64,000 nucleotides of DNA from assembly GCA_012727955.1 (NCBI GenBank), contig JAAYGB010000036.1, forward strand, positions 62,001 through 126,000. The letters are read 5' to 3'. Each line of letters begins with the position of its first letter. The first letter of the stretch is position 1. Shown in pieces: positions 27,467 to 37,453 of this stretch. The position numbers and the translations under genes are program-made. This DNA comes from Bacillota bacterium (GTDB lineage: Bacteria; Bacillota; Limnochordia; DTU087; JAAYGB01). A model generated the notes under the pieces. It made no database searches. It saw only the letters and a program-made list of their open reading frames with translations, and had not been told where the DNA came from.

Positions 27467-28492
27467 ATGGATGTAGCAGATTTTGATTTCAACCTACCAG
27501 AGGAATTAATTGCCCAATCACCGATGACTCCCCGGGACGCCTCCCGCTTGATGGTGGTCCGACGGGATCGGGAAGAGGTAGAGCACAAAATCTTTCGGGA
27601 TTTGCCGGATCTGTTGCTGCCCGGTGATCTCTTGGTTCTCAATGATACCCGGGTGATGCCGGCCCGTCTGTATGGTGTGCGAGAGGGCACCGGGGCGCAG
27701 ATTGAAGTGCTGCTGCTCAAAAAGGTAGGCCTTAACCGCTGGGAGACCTTAGTTAAACCCGGGCGCAGGGCCAAACCGGGAGTGCGGATCCGGTTCGGTG
27801 AGGGTGAACTGGTGGGCGAAGTCCTGGCCTCGACGGAGGTTGGGGGTAGATTGATTGAGTTTGAGTTTACCGGTCCCTCCTTTGAGGCGGTTTTGGACAA
27901 GTTAGGGCAGATGCCGCTGCCCCCATACATCAGGAGGGAGCTGAAGGACGCGGACAGATACCAGACGGTCTATGCCAAAGAGAGGGGTTCAGCAGCGGCA
28001 CCCACCGCGGGTTTGCACTTTACCCCCCAGTTATTGGAGGGGCTGCAGGCCCGGGGAATACAGCTGGAGTACGTTACTTTACATGTGGGACTGGGTACCT
28101 TTCGGCCAGTAAGTACTGCCACCATCGAGGAACACGTGATGCATTCCGAGTATTTTCGTCTGTCGGCGACCACCGCCAAGGCTATTGCCCAAGCCAAGGA
28201 CGAAGGGCGCCGGGTGATAGCCGTAGGTACAACTTCCGTGCGCACCTTGGAGACCGCCGCGGGGCTTGGTCCCTGGCAGGCCCGGGAAGGATGGACCGAT
28301 ATTTTTATCTATCCGGGGTATCAGTTTAAGGCCGTCGATGGAATGATCACCAACTTCCACCTGCCAAAGTCTACATTATTAATGTTGGTGTCGGCCTTTG
28401 CCGGACGAGAAAAGATACTGCAGTGTTACCAACAGGCGGTGGCCATGGGTTATCGGTTTTTTAGTTTCGGCGATGCGATGTTGCTCCTGTAG
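27467..28492 (+). CDS. queA: S-adenosylmethionine:tRNA ribosyltransferase-isomerase QueA
   Basis: Queuosine biosynthesis enzyme of 341 residues that makes epoxyqueuosine at tRNA position 34. It shows [16 protein letters not shown], the tail motif INYP-like [24 protein letters not shown] and [12 protein letters not shown] 27467 follows AAGGTGG by about 10 bases. It precedes tgt, the enzyme for the preceding step in the pathway, as in most bacteria. Confidence 0.96.
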   Translation: MDVADFDFNLPEELIAQSPMTPRDASRLMVVRRDREEVEHKIFRDLPDLLLPGDLLVLNDTRVMPARLYGVREGTGAQIEVLLLKKVGLNRWETLVKPGRRAKPGVRIRFGEGELVGEVLASTEVGGRLIEFEFTGPSFEAVLDKLGQMPLPPYIRRELKDADRYQTVYAKERGSAAAPTAGLHFTPQLLEGLQARGIQLEYVTLHVGLGTFRPVSTATIEEHVMHSEYFRLSATTAKAIAQAKDEGRRVIAVGTTSVRTLETAAGLGPWQAREGWTDIFIYPGYQFKAVDGMITNFHLPKSTLLMLVSAFAGREKILQCYQQAVAMGYRFFSFGDAMLLL

Positions 28493-28537
28493 GTTTCTCC
28501 AGAATAGACGAAGGATCGAGATGTGACAAGAAGATGA

Positions 28538-29668
<1,131 letters not shown>

Positions 29669-29728
29669 TTTGCCACTACGCAGAAATCGTCGAGTATGTT
29701 TTTGCTTTTAGAGCGGGGAGGTGAACCT

Positions 29729-30031
29729 ATGTCAATGGTATTTGCCGCTGCTGAGGGAGCCCAGGTCAGTGGACCGGCCGGGTTGATATCCATGCTTATG
29801 CCCTTCATCATCATGCTGGCCGTTTTCTACTTTGTTCTTTGGAGACCGCAGCAGAAGCAACAGAAGCAAAGAACCGAGATGCTGAATGCCATCAAGAAGG
29901 GTGACAGAATTGTGACCGTAGGCGGCATTCACGGAGAAGTCACCAATGCTAAGGGCGATGAGATTACTGTCCGGATTGCCGACAAGGTAGAAATTCGTCT
30001 AAGTCGCTCCGGTGTTGGTCACGTGAAATAA
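29729..30031 (+). CDS. yajC: preprotein translocase subunit YajC
   Basis: Small inner-membrane protein of about 100 residues: one transmembrane helix (LISMLMPFIIMLAVFYFVLW), then RPQQKQQKQ and the conserved cytoplasmic IKKGDRIVTVGGIHGEV. It is an accessory subunit of SecDF-YidC. ATG 29729 follows GGGGAGGTGA; the upstream in-frame start at 29696 is unsupported. secD and secF, the usual next genes, are absent here; the operon ends at a terminator shared with ssrA. Confidence 0.94.
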   Translation: MSMVFAAAEGAQVSGPAGLISMLMPFIIMLAVFYFVLWRPQQKQQKQRTEMLNAIKKGDRIVTVGGIHGEVTNAKGDEITVRIADKVEIRLSRSGVGHVK

Positions 30032-30037
30032 ATGCAG

Positions 30038-30078
30038 AAAAAAACCTGAGGCAGCAATGCCTCAGGTTTTTGGTTTTT
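30038..30078. terminator. bidirectional terminator between yajC and ssrA
   Basis: Perfect stem AAAACCTGAGGCA / TGCCTCAGGTTTT with a T-rich flank on both strands: seven A on the left (a U-run for minus-strand ssrA) and TTTTTGGTTTTT on the right (for plus-strand yajC). The 3' side abuts the end of the tmRNA. Confidence 0.85.
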
Positions 30079-30439
30079 GGTGGAGGTGAGCGGATTTGCA
30101 CCGCTGTCCACGGATGAACCCACAATAGCTTCTACGAGCGTATCCTCTATATTTCAGCTTCATCGCTCCGGCTCCTAGAGGCAGGATCCTTGGAGCAACT
30201 ATCCCATTAAGTGTCCTGAACTAGCCATGGGCAACACTAGTCAGCAAGCCTACTGCAAATGACACCCTAGCCGGCCCGTAGGCCAAACCGGTTCGGATGG
30301 CTACCGCCTAGTTAGGCAGCAGCGAGAGCGTAATTATCGTTTGCTCTTAAATTTAGGTTCCCGCTGTTTAACGAGGCACAGGAGACCTCGGCTCGCTACT
30401 ACTGCTCATCCTATCCGTGTCGAACCTAAATTCACCCCC
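30078..30439 (-). ncRNA. ssrA: transfer-messenger RNA (tmRNA)
   Basis: 362-base tmRNA. The 5' end GGGGGTGAATTTAGGTTCGA and the 3' end CACCTCCACCA form a 7-base-pair acceptor stem with the G3-U70 wobble that specifies alanylation, and the CCA is encoded. The tag reading frame (30312-30344 on this strand) encodes ANDNYALAAA then TAA, a normal C-terminal degron. The T-loop reads TGCAAAT, with G where U55 is standard. smpB, encoding its protein partner, lies just upstream on the same strand. The RNA rescues stalled ribosomes and tags nascent chains for proteolysis. Confidence 0.97.
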
Positions 30440-30471
30440 AAGAAAGGATCACACACTTCAGTACACCATAT

Positions 30472-30500
30472 ATTATACACCATCTTGCTTCCTTTGCAAA
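30472..30500 (-). promoter_or_regulatory. candidate sigma-A promoter for ssrA
   Basis: On the minus strand, TATAAT (30477 down to 30472) lies 17 bases downstream of TTTGCA (30500 to 30495). It falls between smpB and ssrA, about 33 bases before the mature tmRNA 5' end, leaving a short leader that RNase P would remove. Confidence 0.6.
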
Positions 30501-30504
30501 CACA

Positions 30505-30978
30505 CTATCCCCGCTGCCGCTCCGCTAGGACCGTTTGGATTCGCCTTTGGGCATCCTTCTTGGCCTGGGCCTCTCGCTTATCATACAGCTTCTTACCCCT
30601 AGCTAGGGCCAGCTCCACCTTAGCTTTACCGTAGGAGGTGAAATATACCCGCAGGGGGATGAGAGTAAAACCCTTTTGTTGGACTTGCCCCAGCAACCGC
30701 ATAATCTCCCGCTTGTGCAAGAGCAACTTGCGAGGCCGAGTGGGTTCGTGGTTAAAACGGTTGCCCTGGTCATAGGGACTGATGTGCATATTGTACAGCC
30801 AAACCTCACCGTTTTCGATCAGAGCATGGGAGTCCCTGAGGTTGGCCCGGCCGGCCCGCAGGGACTTAACCTCGGTACCCTGGAGGGCAATGCCTGCCTC
30901 TAGAGTATCTTCGATAAAATAATCGTGCCGAGCTCGGCGGTTAAGACAAACCGTCTTCTCGGCCTTTCCTTTAGCCAT
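30505..30978 (-). CDS. smpB: SsrA-binding protein SmpB
   Basis: tmRNA partner protein of 157 residues, the normal length. Motifs: [29 protein letters not shown] near the N terminus (cited here in part, residues 13-41), [11 protein letters not shown], and the basic C-terminal tail [18 protein letters not shown] that enters the mRNA channel. The start has GGAGGTGAT 7 bases upstream. It is adjacent to ssrA in the same orientation. Confidence 0.97.
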   Translation of the reverse strand: MAKGKAEKTVCLNRRARHDYFIEDTLEAGIALQGTEVKSLRAGRANLRDSHALIENGEVWLYNMHISPYDQGNRFNHEPTRPRKLLLHKREIMRLLGQVQQKGFTLIPLRVYFTSYGKAKVELALARGKKLYDKREAQAKKDAQRRIQTVLAERQRG

Positions 30979-31133
30979 TGGTTATCACCTCCGGTCTTGG
31001 CAGTGACCCTTGGCGTTCCCTTGAGATAAAGGGAAGACATCAAGTGTATAGAAAATTATATCCAACCAGCTGTGAAACAGTCAAGATGGGTGTTATCCCG
31101 GTGATTAACACCAAGGGATGGGAGGGACCTATT

Positions 31134-32081
31134 GTGATCCGAACACGGAACTTGGTTAAACGCTATGACAAGCTAACCGCCGTGGATAATCTCAATATCC
31201 ATGTGCAAAAGGGGGAGATCTATGGCTTTCTCGGCCCCAATGGGGCGGGCAAGACAACCACGATTATGATGCTGTTGGGGATGGAGCCCCCAACTCAAGG
31301 GGAGATTCGGTTATTTGGGAAGAAGCCCCAGGAGGATTACTTCCAAATCCGGCGTCAAATCGGAGTGTTATCGGAGTTTCAATACCTTTACGAGGATATG
31401 ACCGCCTTAGAATATCTCCGGTTCTTTGCTCGTTTGTATCAAGTGGACAATCCCGACAAGAAGATTCAGGAGGTACTGAGTCGACTCAATTTGTGGTCTC
31501 GTCGGGATGGGCTGCTGGCGGAGTACTCCAAGGGGATGAAACAGAAATTGGGCATGGCCAGGGCTTTGCTCGCGGATCCCCAATTGCTCATTCTCGATGA
31601 ACCGGTGTCGTCGCTGGACCCCTATGGGATCCGGGAAATCCGGGACGTGATCATGGAGGAAAACGCTAGGGGGAAGACGCTCTTCATTTCCTCCCATATC
31701 TTATCGGAGATAGAGCGGACCTGTCATCGAGTGGGGATTATGAACAAAGGCAGACTCTTGGCAGAAGATGACATGACCCACCTGAAGCAGCGGCTGCGTC
31801 AGGACGTCGAACTGGTCGTAGAATTGGAGGAGCTTCCGGAGCACCTTGTCGAGGCCCTAGAGATTCAGCCCTATGTCATTTCCGTAGTTGCTGAGGGCAA
31901 TCTGCTTCGGATTAAGACCGATGCTGAGACTGACCACCGGGCCAAGATTTCTCAGTTAATTTCCGGCTCTGGCGGCGTGATTATCGGGATGACCACCAGA
32001 GAACTGAGCCTCGAAGATGCCTTTATTACCATCACTGAAAACAATCTGTCCCTGTTGACGAAGGAAGGTGAAGCTTCATGA
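31134..32081 (+). CDS. ABC transporter ATP-binding protein (ABC-2 exporter type)
   Basis: ATPase of 315 residues. Walker A GPNGAGKTTT, the signature YSKGMKQKLGMARALL and Walker B LLILDEPVSSLD place it with the CcmA/NatA-like ATPases that drive ABC-2 permeases; a family-type C-terminal region of about 95 residues follows. GTG 31134 (MIRTRNLVKRYDKL) has GGGAGGG 7 bases upstream; the frame continues further upstream but without conserved sequence. Its stop overlaps the start of the permease gene. The cargo is unknown. Confidence 0.92.
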   Translation: MIRTRNLVKRYDKLTAVDNLNIHVQKGEIYGFLGPNGAGKTTTIMMLLGMEPPTQGEIRLFGKKPQEDYFQIRRQIGVLSEFQYLYEDMTALEYLRFFARLYQVDNPDKKIQEVLSRLNLWSRRDGLLAEYSKGMKQKLGMARALLADPQLLILDEPVSSLDPYGIREIRDVIMEENARGKTLFISSHILSEIERTCHRVGIMNKGRLLAEDDMTHLKQRLRQDVELVVELEELPEHLVEALEIQPYVISVVAEGNLLRIKTDAETDHRAKISQLISGSGGVIIGMTTRELSLEDAFITITENNLSLLTKEGEAS

Positions 32082-32911
32082 GTGCCTTATCTCCTCGGAT
32101 GAACGCGATTTACGCGATAGTGCGCCGGGAGCTGAGATCTAACTTCTACAGCCTAGGTCTGTACGCTGCAATTACCGTTGCCTTCACCGCAGCCGTCCTC
32201 AGCGTTACCTCGAACCTGTCCAGTATTGCGCAGAATGGATTGATGTCCCTGAACAGTCCCCTAAGTGATCCCCTACGCTATGCCGTTATCCTGGGGGCCG
32301 CTTATTTGGCTTTGTGCTCTGCCATGTCCATCACCCGAGAACGGGATCAGGGCACCTTGGAAGTGCTTTTTTACGGCCCCGTTGATTCTGTCTCCTATGT
32401 TTTGGCTAAATTCCTGGAGCAGATCCTTACCTTTGCAGCTATGATTCTCGTCTACTTAGCCTTCTTTGCAGTGGTCTCCTGGGCAACGAACCTGGGCCTT
32501 GGCTGGAATTTCTTGGCCCAAGCCCTGATGTCCATCCTTTTGGGTTCCGCCTTGATTGCCTTTGGGATCCTATTATCTGCTGTCACCAAGAGGGCACGAA
32601 CTTCCATAATTCTCTTCCTCAGTTTCTTGGCCTTTTTCCTGGTGACGGATTTGGCAGCGGGAGTGATGGGGCTGATGGAGTTCAGCGAGAACACCGCTTC
32701 GCCGTTGATCTTTGCCCGAGACGTTCTCAGTTACATCAGGACGGCAACCAGTTGGTTCAGTCCCTTCGATTACTTGGATCGGGGTCTTACCGCGATAGTT
32801 TTTGGTAACTGGGGACTCTTTGCTCGCAGAACGGTGGAAGCCCTGGCCTATACTGGGGTATTGCTTTGGATTGCAGTGGTTGCCTTTGCTCGGAAGGGGG
32901 TCAGAAGATGA
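32078..32911 (+). CDS. ABC-2 family permease
   Basis: Membrane protein of 277 residues with about six hydrophobic helices, including an early one (YAAITVAFTAAVLSV) and a terminal one (EALAYTGVLLWIAVVAFA), plus the cytoplasmic motif ITRERDQGTLEVLFYGPV typical of ABC-2 permeases. The ATG overlaps the ATPase stop (ATGA), and its own stop overlaps the next start, so the three proteins are made together. Gliding-motility or multidrug ABC-2 permeases are relatives; the cargo cannot be told. Confidence 0.9.
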   Translation: MSALSPRMNAIYAIVRRELRSNFYSLGLYAAITVAFTAAVLSVTSNLSSIAQNGLMSLNSPLSDPLRYAVILGAAYLALCSAMSITRERDQGTLEVLFYGPVDSVSYVLAKFLEQILTFAAMILVYLAFFAVVSWATNLGLGWNFLAQALMSILLGSALIAFGILLSAVTKRARTSIILFLSFLAFFLVTDLAAGVMGLMEFSENTASPLIFARDVLSYIRTATSWFSPFDYLDRGLTAIVFGNWGLFARRTVEALAYTGVLLWIAVVAFARKGVRR

Positions 32912-34236
32912 ACCGGGTAGTGATGGGGTTAGTTTTGGCGCTGTGTATCATCACCTTTGTCGGATCTGGCCTTGCCGCACCGCCGCCTCGGGAAGAACAG
33001 TTGGTGTATGGCATCAGTGCCTGGGATGGAAACAAGTTTGCCTCCACCTTCGTCCCTCGGGGGGTGGAGATGTTCCTTCTCGCGGACGTTGATCACGTGA
33101 TCAACGGTACGAAGACCGATGTGTACTACTGGGATATCACCCAGGAGTGGATGGGCAACTGGATGGAAAAGCGAATCGATGTGCCCGGTCAACTGGAGAT
33201 TCTCGACTCCGATGGTAATTTGGTCTCGAAGCAGGACATGATGTCCTATGGGTATCGCTTGCGCTCCGGTCAATTCACCCCCAGCGAATTGCTCAAGGGA
33301 GATGAGGCCCACCGGGCCTATGAAGCTTATCGACAGGAGCTGGAAAGGTACTACCAGGCGGTGAACGATTACCGCACCGCTCGAGTGGAGTACGAAGAAA
33401 CTCTCCTTGCGATGGTACAACATGTGCAGGAAACCGGGGTTCCCTATGACGAATCGGAGATTCCCGATCCACCGGTGGAACCGTCGCCGCCCACGGAATT
33501 TGTTGGAGCGCCCTTGGAAGCCTTCATCGTAAACTTACCCCCGGGCAAGTACCGGATCAGAATGGTGAACGAGGCAGGGGTCATCCCAGATTCTGAGCGA
33601 AGCCTAACGGTATTCTCCGCCCGTAGACACGGGGTGGGATATGAGATCTTGCCCGAGAGCCGTTGGACCCGTCCGGTAATGTCCGATGACAGTTCACACA
33701 TTCTGTACTTACACGGAACACGAACGATGTATCTTAAAGCCTTTACCGCCTCGGAGTACAGTGCCTATGAATTCCTGCGCATGGTCCAGGCCCACAAGCC
33801 CCTGGCAGGACGGGGCATGAAGGGAATGTGGCAGTGGCAGCGGGGGCAAGAGTTGGAGAATATCCAACTGCAAGTGGTTCAGGGTGGTGAGGTTGTGGAA
33901 ACCGCTCCCTTGGCACCCTACTATGTCCAACAGACACCGGGATATGCCCTGGGCTATGAGATTGTGGAGTTTGATCCCGATAAGGTAGAGATGGCGGGAC
34001 GGCGTCCCAGCTTTGCCGCCTTCAAATTGGTTTTGGAACCTGGTAGTTATGTGATTCGGGCCATCGACGAAGCTGGGAATGTAGTTCCCGGTAGTGTCCG
34101 GGAAATTCGGACCATTAAGGAGCCGCCCCCTTGGTCACTGTACTTGCTGGCGGCGATACCCTTGTTCTTCGGAATTGGGCTCAGCGGGCTTCGGCGATTC
34201 ACCAGTCGCAGCAGGACCCGAAGCGAAGCTCTGTAA
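32908..34236 (+). CDS. unrecognised exported, membrane-anchored protein coupled to the ABC-2 transporter
   Basis: 442 residues, no family recognised. Signal peptide at 1-24 (MGLVLALCIITFVGSGLAAP). The extracytoplasmic body contains a helical, coiled-coil-prone stretch (AYEAYRQELERYYQAVNDYR), a Pro-rich linker and beta-rich segments resembling Ig-like modules (NLPPGKYRIRMVNEAGV and LEPGSYVIRAIDEAGNV are alike). A C-terminal transmembrane helix (SLYLLAAIPLFFGIGLSGL) with a basic tail follows. ATG 32908 overlaps the permease stop (ATGA). It is presumably a surface-side partner or substrate-handling subunit of the transporter; that is inference from coupling and topology. Confidence 0.85.
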   Translation: MNRVVMGLVLALCIITFVGSGLAAPPPREEQLVYGISAWDGNKFASTFVPRGVEMFLLADVDHVINGTKTDVYYWDITQEWMGNWMEKRIDVPGQLEILDSDGNLVSKQDMMSYGYRLRSGQFTPSELLKGDEAHRAYEAYRQELERYYQAVNDYRTARVEYEETLLAMVQHVQETGVPYDESEIPDPPVEPSPPTEFVGAPLEAFIVNLPPGKYRIRMVNEAGVIPDSERSLTVFSARRHGVGYEILPESRWTRPVMSDDSSHILYLHGTRTMYLKAFTASEYSAYEFLRMVQAHKPLAGRGMKGMWQWQRGQELENIQLQVVQGGEVVETAPLAPYYVQQTPGYALGYEIVEFDPDKVEMAGRRPSFAAFKLVLEPGSYVIRAIDEAGNVVPGSVREIRTIKEPPPWSLYLLAAIPLFFGIGLSGLRRFTSRSRTRSEAL

Positions 34237-34370
34237 CGTAAGACAACTGATTGGCCACCTCCCCAGTGGGGGTGGCCATTAATATCTGCATCTTATCGCC
34301 GCTTCGTCGCATATGATGGCTGAGAAAGGCCGGGAGCTTGTAACTTGGCGATGAGGTGGTGACGGGCCAA

Positions 34371-35207
34371 ATGTTTGAACCTAATCCCTGGCGTAAATTG
34401 CGACGCATCGCCTGGTATAGTTTTGTTGCTTACTTGGCGTTGGTTTGGATCGCGGTTGTTTCCCTGTTGGTCCGAGAACACTATCCGGGATATTGGCTGC
34501 CCACAGTCCCCGCTGCTGTGGAAGGTCCCCAAGCCTGGGGTACCCTTCGCGGTAGGGTATGCAACGTCCTAGGTGATCCGATTTCAGGGGCTGAGATTAG
34601 GCTTGGTGAATACTATCGGGCCAGAAGCGATGGCGATGGCCGCTATGTAATCGAAGGAGTACCGGTGGGGCAACACGTCTTGGAACTAGAGGCTGAAGGC
34701 TATCGTCGGGAACGAATGACGATTCAAGTGGAGACCGGGGACAACAACCAGCAGTTTACCGCGGATCTGGGATTGTGGCCCGAGGAGGTGGCTATTTCCT
34801 TTCACGTATTCACTAACAGCACCCCCAGCGATCCTACCCCTCGGCTCTTTGGTTACTTCGGGATGGCCAATGGGACCGGTTCGTCGGTGGCCGTCTATAG
34901 TGTGATGATCACTGACCCACAGGGAGAAAAGGTCTGGGACTTGGTCCAGGACGAAGACGCTCGTTCAGAGTTCCTGGCGATGTGGGAAGAAATCGCTGTG
35001 GTAAAGGACAATGGTTATCACTGGGTGGTTCCCGCCCACATCGTCTTTGAGGGCGAGTTGCCATCGGTAAGTGGTGCTGTCACGGGCAGCTATTCCGTTA
35101 CCGTGGCTTACAGTGTCGGCCGCAGAGATCCCCGGCAACCGGTAACATTGCTCACCGCCTTTGATGAGGCAGAGCCCGATCCCGACTGGAATCCCCGATT
35201 GCCCTAA
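34371..35207 (+). CDS. membrane-anchored protein with carboxypeptidase-regulatory-like domain
   Basis: About 278 residues. An N-terminal helix (WYSFVAYLALVWIAVVSLLV) anchors an extracytoplasmic region. Within it, LRGRVCNVLGDPISGAEIRL ... DGDGRYVIEGVPVGQHVLEL ... EGYRRERM is a clear CarboxypepD_reg/Cna-B-like beta-sandwich. The remainder is beta-rich and not recognised. ATG 34371 is preferred (GGTGGTGA upstream); GTG 34356 is in frame. It lies 134 bases after the ABC-coupled exported protein and could work with it. A conserved function is not known. Confidence 0.8.
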   Translation: MFEPNPWRKLRRIAWYSFVAYLALVWIAVVSLLVREHYPGYWLPTVPAAVEGPQAWGTLRGRVCNVLGDPISGAEIRLGEYYRARSDGDGRYVIEGVPVGQHVLELEAEGYRRERMTIQVETGDNNQQFTADLGLWPEEVAISFHVFTNSTPSDPTPRLFGYFGMANGTGSSVAVYSVMITDPQGEKVWDLVQDEDARSEFLAMWEEIAVVKDNGYHWVVPAHIVFEGELPSVSGAVTGSYSVTVAYSVGRRDPRQPVTLLTAFDEAEPDPDWNPRLP

Positions 35208-35287
35208 CCAAGACTTGGAGGACGTGACAGGAGATGCATTTCGGATTGTCGAACTTGGTATCTATATCCTGCAGGGGAGGTGGCAGA

Positions 35288-37453
35288 GTGAAGTTATACT
35301 ATTCCAAGGCATCTTCAGCCTTGCTTTGGTTGGGGGTATTATTGGCGCTGGTGTTTGTTGCTGGGGCCGAGGCCTCGATCACAGTGATCTACAACGACAC
35401 TCCGCTGCCTTTGGTGGCACCGCTCACCACCGTCGATGGTCGAGTGATGGTGCCCCTAGAGTCCCTAGCCGAGCCCTTGGGGCTGATTATTCGGTGGAAT
35501 AGGGCGACAGGAGAACTGGCGATTCAGGCCCCAAGCGGAGATGATTACATAGGTCAAGTCGGTGAGAAGTATTTTGTGGGAGCGGAAAGGACTTTGGGGA
35601 CGGGAGTACCTCCCACACTAATTGACGACCATATCTATGTGCCGATTCAGGCCATAGTGAATATGTTAGGAATCCGGTTGGCTTGGGATGGCGGGGCGAA
35701 GGCTCTGAGAATCATGGGGGATCCGCCCAAGGCGTCCGGAGCCTTTCACGTAGAAGGCCCAGTGCCCCAGGATCACGAGGAGGAAGGGCCTCAGTTGGAT
35801 CCAGAGCCGCAGCTGCTGCCCTTTGACGACTCCCTGGGCCTGGTGAAGCAGGTTGCCTTTGCTCGGGATCAACAGGGTGCTTGGCTGGAGATCAGTTCCA
35901 CCCGGTTTTCCGGATTGAGCATCAATCTGCTCCAGTCGCCGGCGCGTTTGGTGATTGACATTCCACAATCCCGCCTGGCCGTAGAGTATGAGACCATTGA
36001 GATCGAAGACTCTGTGGTGAGAAGCATCCGGATGAGTCAAAACCAGTCCGATGTGGTTCGTATTGTTGTGGACTTACATTGGATGACGGGCTATGATGTG
36101 AACTGGCAATCGGAAACCAAAGTTGTGGTAGCCCTGAATCAGTTGGTAGGTGGAGTCAGCTTAACCCGCAGGGGATCGGCTCTGACTTTGTTTTTCGAGA
36201 GCACCGGTGATCTTGCCCGGGAAATCAAGCTGCTGCGGGAACCCCACCGACTGGTGATAGATTTTCATGGCGCCACCCTCTGCCAAGAGGGAATCGAAGC
36301 AGACATTGAGGACGAATTGGTGTCTAAAATTCGACTTAGTCAGTTTCAACCAGGGATTGTTCGCTTTGTTATGGAGACAAAGGAGCCCGTCGATGCTTCG
36401 CGACTAGAGGCAAGGCCGAACCAGAAGGGTGTGGAACTGCTCCTTCCTGGCCTGCGGGGGGAAACGGGATGGTTGGCTCTACGGCAACCCATCTACGATG
36501 GCGTTGGTGCCCTGGCAGATACTGGTTGGGAGTCCTTTGGTAATACCCGCTGGGAGGCTTCACCCTCAGAGTCCATGATTGCTGAGGTTAGCGCTGACCT
36601 GCCTGCGGGATCTGGTCCGGGGATAGGAGACGGTGACCCAGAATCGGGACCAAGGTCATCACCGGAGGAAGAAGATGTTCCAGTCGGCGGCCAGGAAGCC
36701 TTGGATGTCGCCCTTACTTTACCGGCCCTGGATCTGATGACCCCGGAAGCCATCCAATGGCTGAAGCAACGGGAATTGTCTCCGGAGGCCCTTGGTGGAT
36801 TATTGTCGGGATTAGAGGGCAAGGTGATTGTCATCGATCCCGGACACGGTGGTCCCGAAGTGGGCGCTGCCGGTCGAGACGGCGTTTGGGAGAAGGAACT
36901 GAACCTAGCGGTGGGACTGCAGGTATATGAGGGCCTACAGGCCGCTGGCGCGGAGGTCTATATGACCCGGATGACCGATAACCTGGTTCCCTTGAGCCAG
37001 CGTAGTCAGTTGGCTAATGAAAGACAGGCCGACGCGTTTATCAGTATTCACTTTAACGCATCCTATTCTAAGCAGGCCGCTGGGACCGAAACTCTATACA
37101 AAGACAGCAATCCTGCCAACGCAGCCTTGAGTCGAGCGCTGCAACGGCAGTTGGTCGCAGTGTTGGATACGATAGATCGAGGAACAAAAATCAGAGAGGA
37201 TCTCTATGTGTTGAGGCACACGGAGGTTCCAGCGGCCCTGGTGGAAGTTGCCTTCCTAGATCACGCCGAGGAGGGTCCCCGCTTTCTCGACAGTGAGATG
37301 CAACGGCGAGCCGCTATTGGTATCATCGCGGGAGTATATCAATACTTTAGTGTACCAGAAGGGGAACCTGTGGAGACGGAATCTCTGGTGACTGAGCAAG
37401 GGGAATCTAACAGCACCGATACTCTCTGCACAGAAGAGGAGGGACTTCGATGA
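35288..37453 (+). CDS. N-acetylmuramoyl-L-alanine amidase with AMIN domains
   Basis: Exported protein of about 721 residues. Signal peptide (1-32), a copper-amine-oxidase-N-like stress domain (about 34-150, with DGRVMVPLESLAEPLG), two AMIN domains (about 190-400), a Pro/Glu-rich linker, and Amidase_3 (about 510-700). The catalytic domain keeps DPGHGG (His about 520), EKELN, SIHFNAS and VEVAFL, so zinc ligands and the catalytic Glu are present. It should cleave the peptide from peptidoglycan glycan strands in division or spore formation. GTG 35288 follows GGGGAGGTGG. Its stop overlaps the next start. Confidence 0.93.
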   Translation: MKLYYSKASSALLWLGVLLALVFVAGAEASITVIYNDTPLPLVAPLTTVDGRVMVPLESLAEPLGLIIRWNRATGELAIQAPSGDDYIGQVGEKYFVGAERTLGTGVPPTLIDDHIYVPIQAIVNMLGIRLAWDGGAKALRIMGDPPKASGAFHVEGPVPQDHEEEGPQLDPEPQLLPFDDSLGLVKQVAFARDQQGAWLEISSTRFSGLSINLLQSPARLVIDIPQSRLAVEYETIEIEDSVVRSIRMSQNQSDVVRIVVDLHWMTGYDVNWQSETKVVVALNQLVGGVSLTRRGSALTLFFESTGDLAREIKLLREPHRLVIDFHGATLCQEGIEADIEDELVSKIRLSQFQPGIVRFVMETKEPVDASRLEARPNQKGVELLLPGLRGETGWLALRQPIYDGVGALADTGWESFGNTRWEASPSESMIAEVSADLPAGSGPGIGDGDPESGPRSSPEEEDVPVGGQEALDVALTLPALDLMTPEAIQWLKQRELSPEALGGLLSGLEGKVIVIDPGHGGPEVGAAGRDGVWEKELNLAVGLQVYEGLQAAGAEVYMTRMTDNLVPLSQRSQLANERQADAFISIHFNASYSKQAAGTETLYKDSNPANAALSRALQRQLVAVLDTIDRGTKIREDLYVLRHTEVPAALVEVAFLDHAEEGPRFLDSEMQRRAAIGIIAGVYQYFSVPEGEPVETESLVTEQGESNSTDTLCTEEEGLR

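Noticed and set aside
34253-34277. GC-rich hairpin GGCCACC / GGTGGCC after the ABC-coupled exported protein
   Set aside because: Strong stem but followed by ATTAATAT with no T-run, so not called a terminator.
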